This document shows, in pieces, positions 12,489 to 20,896 of a DNA stretch of 64,000 nucleotides. Made by a program: the position numbers and the translations under genes. The DNA comes from Prorocentrum cordatum. Lineage: Eukaryota; Sar; Dinophyceae; Prorocentrales; Prorocentraceae. Below the pieces are notes generated by a model. The model searched no databases. It saw only the letters and a program-made list of their open reading frames with translations, and had not been told where the DNA came from. Location: NCBI GenBank assembly GCA_963575745.1, contig CAUYUJ010008557.1:495636-559635 (forward strand). Direction: 5' to 3'. How positions within the stretch are numbered: position 1 is the first letter of the stretch; each line of letters begins with the position of its first letter.

Positions 12489-12528
<40 letters not shown>

Positions 12529-13036
12529 TCAGTCGTCTCAGTCGTCGTCGTCTCAGTCGTCTCAGTCGTCTCAGTCGTCTCAGTCGTCTCAGTCGTCTTA
12601 GCCGTCTCAGCCGTCTCAGTCGTCTCCGTCTCAGGACTTCATCCCGACGCTCGTTAACGTAGACCGCGTGGCGCAGGGCAAGCGGCTCAGCCAGAAGACT
12701 GCGGAGGCGCCAGCCCCTCTGGCCATGCTGCTGCTGCTGCTGCTCCTTGATCCTCCTCCTCCTCCTCCCCCTCCTCCTCCTCCTGCGGGCCCAGAACCCA
12801 AGATCAACCTGGATGCCAGCTGTTCGTTTCCCAGACGCCGTCCGTTGTTTGTCCGTGCTCGTCCGTCGTCGTGGTCGTCGCCGTCGCCGTCCCCGCCGCC
12901 GTCGACGACGTCGTCGACGTCGTCGCTGTCGCCGTCGTCGCCGATCGCCGTCGCAGTCGTCCTCGTTGTCGCTCGGTCGTCTCAGTCGTGCCAGCCGTCT
13001 CAGTCGATAGTCTCGAACGTCGTGGTCGTCGTCGTC

Positions 13037-13083
<47 letters not shown>

Positions 13084-13087
13084 CGTG

Positions 13088-13126
<39 letters not shown>

Positions 13127-15997
13127 TCAGGCGCCGTCGCAGTCGTCGTCGTCGTCTTCGTCGACGTCTTCGTCGTCGTCGTCCTCCTCCTCCTCCTCCC
13201 TCCGTCCGCTCTGGGCCGCTGCCAGGCTGGGTGGGACGAGGCGTTCAAGCAAGAGTTCATTGTCAGCTACAGGCGCCAGAAGATGCGCAAGCCGACGGCG
13301 TCGATCATTAGCGGGTACAGGCGCATTTTTTTCCTGGTCCTCGTCTTGGTCGCCCTCGTCCTCGTCATCCTCATCCTTCTCATCCGTCCCCCATCCTCCT
13401 TCTGTTCCTCCTTCTCCTCCTCGTCCTTCTTCCCCTTCCAACCTCGGTTCCTTTCTCCCCCTCCTCTAGTCATCCCCTTCCCCACACCTTCCGTCGCTGT
13501 CGTCGTCGTCCGTCGTCGTCCGTCGTCTATGGATTCAGTTGTTGTGGTAATGAATTGCACTCGTGATGAGGAGGAGCTCCGAGGAGGAGAATGGATGGAA
13601 AGGGTGATGATGATGAGGACGAGGATCATGAGGATGACCATGAGGACGAGGGTGATGAGGATGAGGATGAGGATGAGGATGCTGAGGATGCGGACGAGGA
13701 TGATGAGGAGGAGGATGAAAAGGATGATGGGTATGAGGACGATGAGGGTCAGCGTGAGGATGAGGACGATTAGGGTCAGCCTGTATAATGCCGCTCCCCA
13801 CCCCCCTCGGAGGTTCCTCCAGCGCAGGCAGTTGAGGATCATGTTGGCCCACTTTCAGAAAGACAAGGCGAAGAACAGCTGCGAGTCCCCGTCAAAGGCC
13901 GAGGCGGCAGACTACGACACGGACGGGGATGGGGGTCCGAGGGGAGAGCAATTCTGATGATGGTTATGACGATGAGGATAGTGAGGATGCCTGCGTACGG
14001 CGACGATGATGACCATGATGATGGTGATGATGTTTGTGGTGATGATGATGCTGATGGCGATGACGTTGGTGATGATGATGACGACGACGATGGTGATAGT
14101 GTTCATGATGTCGATAGCGGCGGTGATGATGATGATAACGGCAATGGCGATTAAGACGAATGTGGTGGTCATGATGATGATGCCTATGGTGGCAGTTGTA
14201 GTGGCAATGAATGATACTTGTGATGAGGATGAGTTCCGATCAGGAGGAGGAGGATCAGGATCAGGAGGAGGAGGGGGATCAGGAGGAGGAGGATCAGGAT
14301 CAGGAGGACGATCAGCTCGACGAGAGCTCCGAGGAGGAAGATCAGGATCAGGAAGAGGGAGTCAGAGAGAGACAGAGAGAGAGGGACACTACGCGGTCGG
14401 GAGGCGTGCGACGTCGAGGACATCAGCGCAGAAGAGTTGGACATGTATTTCAAGATGATGTCTGGCGACGGCGTCGAGGACAGCTCGCCGCTCCCTCCTC
14501 CTCCTCCTCCTCCTCCTCCTCCTCTCCTCCTCCTCCTCCTCCTCCTCCTCTCCTTCCTCTTCTTCTGCTGAACCTGACCTCCTCCTAGCCTCCTCTTCCT
14601 CCTCCTTCCTTCCTTCCTCCTCCTCTTCCTCCTCCCTTCCTCCCCCTCCTCCTTCCTCCTCCTCCTCCTCCTTCCTCCCCCTCCTTCTCCTCCTCCTCCT
14701 TCTGCTTCTCCTGCTCCCGCAATCCTGCTCCCAGGAGGTTCCTGGAGAAGAGGATTCGGGCGCGGCGGCATCGGCTCTGGAGGAACCAGCTGCGAGCCTG
14801 GCGGAGCCCGCGGCGGCTGCGAGCCTGCGAGAGCCCACGGCTGCTGCGAGCATGGCGGAGCCCACGGTCGTGGACCTGGCGCAGCCCACGGCGGCAGCGG
14901 CCGTGGAGCCCGCGGCGGCTGCGAGCCTGGCGGAGCCCGCGGCGGCTGCGAGCCTGGCGGAGCCCACGGCGGCTGCGAGCCTGGCGGAGCCCACGGTAGT
15001 GGCAGAGGACCTGGCACCGCCCACGGCGGCAGCGGCCGTGGAGCCGAGCTCCGCGCGCCCGAGGTGGGCTGCGGGGGCGCTGCCATTCATGGACAGCCTC
15101 ATGTCCACAAATCCTGGCCGCGAGGAGGGAGGTAAGAAGAAGCAGAGGCAGAGCAGGAGGAAGAGGAAGAGCAAAAAGGACAAGAAAGTCAAAAAGGAGG
15201 CCGAAGGAGATCAGGCCGCAGGATCCGCCGCCGCGAGCTCGACCCTCCTGGGGTGGAGGCCCGCGGCGCCCGTGCCGAAGGGCAAGGCGAAGGCCAAAGG
15301 CAAAGGAAAAGCAGCAGGCAAGAGCAAGGCGAAAGCCAAATGCGAAGCAACAGCAAAAGCAGCAGGCAAGAGCAAGGCGAAGGCCAAATCAAAGACGACG
15401 GCAGCGAAGCGCCTGAAGGCCAACCCAGGTCCGCCCGAGGACCCAGAGGAGGAGCAAGACAGCTTCGAGGAGGCCGATCCCGAAGAGGGCGAGGAAGAAG
15501 AGGTCAGGGAGGTGGACGAGGAGGTGGCTGCATACGACGAGGACGACCAGGAGTTCAACGAGGAGGCGGAGGAGGAGGGCCCGCCAGCCGCGGGGCCAGC
15601 CGCGGCACCAGCCCCGCCGCCAGCCGCAGTGCCAGACCAGCACGAGCCCACGTACCCGCCAAGGAACCTCTACGGCACCATCCACGAGTTCTGGAGCGAC
15701 GGTGGCAACACGAAGATGAGGCTCAAGCTGTTTCGCCGCAAGTCCGAGAGCATCAGCACCGTGCAGTACCAGATCGAGACCGAGGAGGACGGCAAGGGCC
15801 CGTGGCGGCAGATGATCCAGCTCAGCGACGCGAGCTGGAGCAAGGCGCAGCTGAACGTGCTGCAGATGACCGACAAGGAGGACGCGTCGAGCACCGTCAT
15901 GCACTACATCTACAACAAGCTCTGCTGGCACGAGTGCACCACCAAGGAGCAGGCGCTGCAGATGAGGATCGACGTCTACGCGGAGCTCCAGATCTAG
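10450..15997 (+). CDS. Gene B: unrecognised eight-exon gene
   Basis: Inferred exons are 10450-10518, 10821-10903, 11830-11935, 12635-12706, 13226-13320, 13828-13903, 14404-14466 and 14735-15997. They total 1,827 nt, a multiple of three, predicting about 608 residues. The model rests on alignment with gene D: MSAKKSAP against MTPKPKEC, IPNYAIY against VPSYTYS, RLSQKTAE against RFSQKTME, AGWDEAF against AGWSALW, IMLAHF against MMFSHC, and ACDVEDISAEEL against ADSDVEDEQL. The fifth and sixth exons are 95 and 76 nt in both genes. Donors appear to be GT (10904, 11936), GC (10519, 12707, 13321, 13904) and GA (14467). The last exon has Ala/Glu-Pro repeats, a Lys/Ala/Gly basic stretch, an acidic stretch and a folded C-terminal part of about 110 residues (from NLYGTIHEFW). 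Introns are GAT/GAG, TCG or CT repeats. Function is unknown. Confidence 0.55.
10908..11720. repeat. GAG/GAT repeat filling a gene B intron
   Basis: Almost pure GAG, GAT and GAC triplets on the + strand. All three frames are open on either strand through much of it, so long Met/Arg, Ile/Val or Ser ORFs here are artefacts of composition. It lies between the second and third inferred exons of gene B. Confidence 0.8.
12330..12490. repeat. Minisatellite with AAGTACTCAC units
   Basis: Four copies of AAGTACTCAC (near 12355, 12386, 12446 and 12478) are separated by related GC-rich text, CCGTCGGCGCTCGGGG, and by TCG runs. On the minus strand each unit reads GTGAGTACTT, a perfect 5' splice-site consensus. 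It lies in the intron before the exon at 12635. Confidence 0.6.
12510..12634 (+). repeat. TCGTCTCAG tandem repeat ending at a splice acceptor
   Basis: A GTC run passes into about ten TCTCAG words, mostly at 9-bp spacing. The last one (TCTCAG at 12629-12634) immediately precedes the inferred fourth exon of gene B, GACTTCATC. Most copies keep the same phase. Confidence 0.6.
13000..13200. repeat. GTC/GTG triplet repeat
   Basis: (GTC)n and (GTGGTC)n with CTC at the end, filling the intron before the exon at 13226. It has no independent coding value. Confidence 0.75.
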
Positions 15998-16369
15998 GTG
16001 GGAGGGAAGTTGAGGATGACGATGAGGATGAGGACGAGGATGATGACGATGACGATGAGGACGAGGATGGTGAGGACGAGGATGACGATGACGATGAGGA
16101 TGAGGACGGTCGTGATGACGATGAGCATGAGCACGAGGATGACGATGCGGATGAGGATGAGGATGATGAGGATGAGGACGATGATGATGATGATGATGAT
16201 GATGGTGGTGATGATGAGGAGGACGAGGATGATGAGGATGCGGAGGAAAACGATCATGATGATGAGGACGAGGATGATGAGGATGAGGAGAAGGACGAGG
16301 ACGAGGATGATGAGGACGAGGATGCGGACGAGGATGATGAGGAGGAGGACGAGGACGAGGACGAGGACG

Positions 16370-16409
<40 letters not shown>

Positions 16410-16450
16410 GGAGGATGAGGATGAGGATGAGCACGAGGATGATTACGAAG
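15998..16450. repeat. GATGAG acidic-coding simple repeat
   Basis: It follows the stop codon of gene B directly and consists of GAT, GAG and GAC triplets. The frame that stays open would encode only Asp/Glu. It resembles the introns of the neighbouring genes, so I treat it as intergenic low complexity. Confidence 0.7.
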
Positions 16451-16465
16451 AGGAGGAGGAGGAGG

Positions 16466-16656
16466 GGCAACATCTTAGACTCTGGAGGGTCCCGACACCA
16501 ATGAACAAGGACAGCCGTTGATTAGGAGGGGGAGGAGGAGGGGCCAAATTTTGGACTCTGGAGGGCCCCCGAACCAGTGAATAAGGACACCCGTTGACCA
16601 GGAGGGGGAGGAGGAGGAGAGGCAAAATCTTAGACTCTGGAGGGCCCCGAAACCAG
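16466..16656 (+). repeat. Tandem copies of a dispersed repeat
   Basis: Three units share TTxGACTCTGGAGGG…AATGAAxAAGGACAxCCGTTG (near 16468, 16541 and, truncated, 16621). A fourth copy lies at about 18550-18609. A linked word, AGGAGGCAGTGCAGAGTG, occurs after the array (about 16670) and again near 18712. Confidence 0.65.
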
Positions 16657-17199
16657 CAGCGAGCAGGAGGCAGTGCAGAGTGCTCGCCCAGGAGGCAATG
16701 CGATTGGAGGGAGGACGGAGGGAGGGCGGTATCGAGATGTCGCGAGAGCTACGTGAGCGCTCTCATCTTGATTTACGTTCGGCGAGGCCCCTGGGGAATG
16801 CGGGACACAGGGAGGGCGCTTGAGGCACGAGGCCAGTTTTGTCGGTGTGATCCCGCTCGAGGTCCCATTCAGGGGGGGTCCCCTCCTCGATCCTTGCTTT
16901 CGGCTTCCTTCGATCACTGCTTTTGGCACCCTCTCCCCCTCCCTCCATTCACCTCTCCATCCCAATCCGTCCCCCTCTAATCTCTCCAGCCGCGAGGTGA
17001 ATGCATGAACGGGGTGAGATATCGCCGACCAGCCGCGGGGAGGGCATGCATTGCCCTTGTGCGCTCGGTGAAAGTGGATGAATCGGGGAAGCGGGTGAGA
17101 ACGATGAGCGGGTGAGTGGATGAGTCGGGAAAGTGGATGCGTCGGGCCCGAACGACGTCTCAGGGAGACATGGGATGAGCTGACCCTGAGAGCATCGAG

Positions 17200-18080
17200 G
17201 TGATCATGGCTTAATTGTGTGATCCAGGCCGGAACGACGGCCACGCCCTCGAGGATGAGATAAGGAGGTAGGCTGAGTGCTGTGCTGATCGTGTGCGGTA
17301 CGACACACGCGATAACACATGGTGTGTTCAACCATCATAAGATATTTATACGACGTCGTTCGGTATAGCATCGAATACGTCACTGAACATCCGAGTCCAT
17401 ATGTCATGTCTGATTCGACATACGATATGAAATACCAGCCGACCCGATACGATATAAAACATATGATGCGAGGTATTCGACAAACGATATAAAACAACAT
17501 ATACGAAACACCAGATTTCCGATGCCAGATATAAGTGCACTCCTCGAGCACCCCCGTCATTGATTCTATGCCACGTCTCAAGTTGTCATGTGATTTGCGA
17601 GTGCTTCGAGGAACGCTCTGCCTTCATTATTACCTGTCCGAGCAGTGCCCAGACTGCTCAAGCTGAGACAGCTGAGTGCTCGACCCGAGAGCTCCGCGCA
17701 CGGTGCACGTGCACCCAGGGACTTGCAGGCGAACGGGGAGATCAGAGAGATGTTTTTTTTGCGCACGGGGCCATGTATGAATGGGGTGGGGGGATCGTGG
17801 AGAAGATTTTCGATGATGAGGCTCAGGGCTGTACAGGAGGGGGAGGAGGGCAGGGAGGATGACGATGAAGAGGAAGTGGCATTTTGGAGGAGGTACTTTG
17901 AGGAGGCACTTTGAGGAGGCATTTTGGGTAGGAGGAAGTCCAGGAGGAGGTATTTTGAACACGGAGATGTCCAGCAGGAAACATTTTGAGGAGGCACCTG
18001 TGTTGACAACCACGAACAGCCACCCGTACGGACAGCCACGAATAGCCACCATCATACCCGTGGGTTACTCGGGCGCAGAT
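17200..18080. other. Unassigned intergenic DNA between genes B and C
   Basis: An AT-richer stretch (17320-17545) contains repeated ACGATATAAAAC words. It is followed by GAGG-rich text with several GGAGGCATTTTGAGG-like units (17880-17995). No coding region is supported. Confidence 0.4.
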
Positions 18081-18084
18081 TGCG

Positions 18085-18410
18085 GATATGCATGTTGCAA
18101 TGTGCATTTGCTCTGTTGCATTCTGGTGTGTTGCATTTTGTTGCGTTGCGTCTTGCTACGTTGCATGTTGATGCATGTTGCAGTGTGCATTTGCTGTGTT
18201 GCATTCTGGTGTGTGTATTGCATGTTGTTGTGTTGCGTCTTGCTATGTTACATGTTGGTGCATTTTGTTGTGTTGCATGTTGCTGGGTTGCAGTTTGGTG
18301 TGTCGCATTTTGCGGTGTTGCATTATGCTGTGTGTTGCATGTGTTGCGTTGTGATGTGTTGCCTTTTGCTGTGCTGCAGTTTCGTGCTGCGCTGTGTTGC
18401 TATGCTTTCA
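18085..18410 (+). repeat. T/G-rich minisatellite with GTTGCATT units
   Basis: Degenerate tandem units such as TGTTGCATTCTGGTG and TTGCATGTTG make the + strand almost free of A and C beyond the GCA words. Open frames here give Cys/Val/Leu-rich nonsense proteins and should be ignored. Confidence 0.7.
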
Positions 18411-18549
18411 AAGCAATCATACTTTCAAAACCAGCAGGCGAAACACTGAGGGGAAGAGGCTGTGATTGTACGAGGATGGAGGGGATGATCAATATATGAT
18501 GAGGAGGAGGAGGAGGAGGAGGAGGAGGAGGGGGAGGAGGAGGAGGAGG

Positions 18550-18609
18550 AACAACATTTGGGACTCTGGGGGGGCAAAACCAATGAATAAGGACACCCGT
18601 TGGCCAGGA
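18550..18609 (+). repeat. Dispersed repeat, fourth copy
   Basis: Matches the array at 16466-16656 (GGGACTCTGG…CCAATGAATAAGGACAC). It is embedded in GAGGAG polypurine and is followed about 100 bp later by the linked word AGGAGGCAGTGCAGAGTG. Confidence 0.65.
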
Positions 18610-18730
18610 GTGGGGAGGGGGAGGAGGACTGGAACGAGAAGAGGAAAGAGGAGGATTGCAGAAAGGGCAGGACGGGCAGAGCAGCGAGCGAGGGGTGTGG
18701 AGCAGCTTGCAGGAGGCAGTGCAGAGTGTA

Positions 18731-18750
18731 CGCCCAGGTGCACCTGGGCG
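18731..18750. repeat. 20-bp perfect palindrome shared with the second element
   Basis: CGCCCAGGTGCACCTGGGCG. Its inner 18 bp recur at 58739-58756, at nearly the same distance from the left end of the second element. Confidence 0.75.
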
Positions 18751-18821
18751 CCCTGACCAGGAGATCACAATCAACTGGCGATCATGAAGCGCACCGTTTG
18801 CAACCATTTACTGAAGCATTT

Positions 18822-18856
18822 GGGAGGGTGGGGGCAAGAAGCGCCCCCACCCTCCC
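18822..18856. repeat. G-rich/C-rich perfect hairpin
   Basis: The arms at 18822-18835 and 18843-18856 are perfect 14-bp complements (GGGAGGGTGGGGGC) around a 7-nt loop. The G-rich arm could also form a quadruplex. Confidence 0.7.
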
Positions 18857-19151
18857 ACCTCCTGAACGCCCATGCGCCCCCCCCCGTCCACGGGGTCCCA
18901 CCCAGGGGAGAAAGCGGCCGATTTCGATCTTCCTTAAGGAGGTCGAACTCGGTGGCCTCACCCCTGGGGGTAGGGGTTAAGCTCTCTGTTTCGAACCCCA
19001 ACCTGTGGGTGGCTCTTAACAGAGGACCTTAACCCCTGCCCACCCTCACTCCTATGGAAACCTACCCCCCAGATGCACCCCCTGAACACACCCAAGACCG
19101 AATCGCCCCGCCCCACCCCCCCCCTGGGCGCCCCCCAACACCCCCTCCGTT

Positions 19152-19208
19152 GCCACAACAGTCGCCCCCTTGGGCCTCGAAGCGGCCCAAGGGTGCGCTT
19201 GTTGTGGC
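19152..19208. repeat. 57-nt imperfect hairpin before the T-rich satellite
   Basis: The outer stem GCCACAACA/TGTTGTGGC and inner stem CCCTTGGGCC/GGCCCAAGGG are separated by a 6-nt internal loop on each side and a 7-nt apical loop. The T-rich satellite begins a few bases downstream. Confidence 0.65.
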
Positions 19209-19215
19209 TACGTGG

Positions 19216-19947
19216 CGCATGGATGTCTTAATGTTTTTTTAATGTTTTTTTAATGTTTTTTAATGTTTTTTTAATGTTTTCATGGTTTTTTAATGTTTTT
19301 AATGTTTTTTTCATGGTGTTGTTTTTAATGTTTTCTAATGTTTTTTAATGTTTTTTAATGTGTTTTAATGTGTTTAATGTTTCTTAATGTTTTTTTTTAA
19401 ATGTTTTTTTTTAATGTTTTGCTAATGTTTTTGTGGTGTTGTGTTTTAATGTTTTTTTTTAATGTTTTTTAATGTTTTTGTAATGTTTTTCATGTGTTGT
19501 TTTTTTAATGTTTTTAATGTTTTTTGATGTTTTCAATGTTTTTAATGTTTTTAATGTTTTTTATGGTGTTGTTTTTTTAAGGTTTTCTAATGTTTTTTAA
19601 TGTTTTTAATGTTTTTAATGTGTTCTAATGTTTTTTTAATGTTTTTTAATGTTTTTTTAATGTTTTTTGTGGTGTTGTTTTTTAATGTTGTTTAATGTTT
19701 TTTAATGTTTTTGTAATGTTTTTCATGTGTTGTTTTTTAATGGTTTTGATGTTTTTTAATGTTTTTAATGTTTTCGTAATGTTTTTTATATAATGTTTTT
19801 TAATGTTTTTAATGTTTTTAATGTTTTTAATGTTTTTAACGTTTTTAACGTTTTCTATGGTGATGTTTTTTAATGTTTTTTAATGTTTTTTATGTTTTCT
19901 AATGTTTTTTAATGTTTTTTTAATGTTTTTTTTAATGTTTTTTAAAT
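19216..19947 (+). repeat. T-rich satellite, (T)nAATG units
   Basis: About 730 bp made almost entirely of TTTTAATG-type units with variable T runs. The + strand is nearly free of C. A comparable T-rich block lies at 59150-59940 before gene E. It is not the plant-type telomere repeat. Confidence 0.85.
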
Positions 19948-20896
19948 GTTTGTTCGTACCGTGGCGCCTAAGCCCCCCCCCAGGAGGTCCGTGGGGGGGC
20001 GGGAGGGGTCGGTGGCCCCTCCCAAGGCGCCTTAAGTCCCCCCCAGAGGGTTCGGGGGGAGCCCTGGAAGGCTGCGACGTCCCCCCGAAGCGTCGGGCGC
20101 GCGTCGCGAACGCTTCGACGTTCGACCGCGCGCCCGAAGAGTCGGGGGGGATGGGGGGCGGGGGAGCTCCAAGTGCACGGGGGATCGACTCGAGGGTAAT
20201 CGTGACCCCCTCTCAGGGCGATGGGAGGGGCGCGTGTGGGTGCGCCCAGGGCGGCGGGGGGAGATAGGCTCCAGTTCCATGAGCGCGGCAACTCTTTAGT
20301 GCACCTCCCTTTCGCTCGATCGATCGACGTTGGCCATCGTGCCGTGTGTCTGCCCTCAGGGCCGCAGCGTGCAGGCGACGGGGAGATCGCCGATTCCCAT
20401 GTCTGGATATTGCACAAAAAATGGAGCGAGCGAGGGAAAGAGAAAAGCGTGGGGAGGGAGGTGGAGGGATGGAGGTAGATAGGTAGGGGTGGATGCAGGA
20501 AGCAGAAGGATGAATGGCGGAGGTACATTATATATATAGGGGTGATGGGACATAGGTAGGGGTGGATGCAGCGGCGGAGGTACATAGATACAGGTAGGGA
20601 TGGGGGATGGAAGCACCTATGTGGAGGGAGTTACATCAGCGGGAGCGGCATGTACGGGACGCTCGGTGAGGGGCAGGAGATAGGGAGGTCGACAGGCGCG
20701 GTGACGTGGGAGGAATGGCGCAAGTGTTCCATGTCTGGATATTGCATGGCCAGAATGCTCACTCCAGCTCCAGTAAGCGCCCTGAGGAGTCAGACTTGTT
20801 CCCTTCGGGGCGCTGAAAGTGAAACGCGAAACACGGTTTCCCATCCTTTTCTCGATCCTTCTGTCGATCCTTCTGTCGCTCCGACTCCTCTGGAAT
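19948..20896. other. Region upstream of gene C
   Basis: GC-rich DNA with C and G runs (19970-20160) is followed by unassigned sequence. A motif GCAGGCGA…CATGTCTGGATATTGCA at 20371-20418 has a second partial copy (ATGTCTGGATATTGCA) near 20730. A related motif lies at 60156-60198 upstream of gene E. No promoter signal is recognisable. Confidence 0.4.

Noticed and set aside
13535-13852. Pro/His-rich minus-strand ORF
   Set aside because: It is the complement of a GATGAG repeat, with no motif or partner.
12668-13957. A 429-codon ORF across the GTC repeats
   Set aside because: Most of it is Val-, Leu- or Ser-repeat text. It is open by composition and spans the inferred introns of gene B; only the exon at 13226-13320 within it is supported in this frame.
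18085-18410. Possible Cys-rich secreted peptide ORF
   Set aside because: The Cys pattern follows from the TTGCAT minisatellite units, which are read in any frame.
19216-19947. Interstitial telomere array
   Set aside because: Units are TTTTAATG-like rather than TTTAGGG, and T-run lengths vary irregularly.
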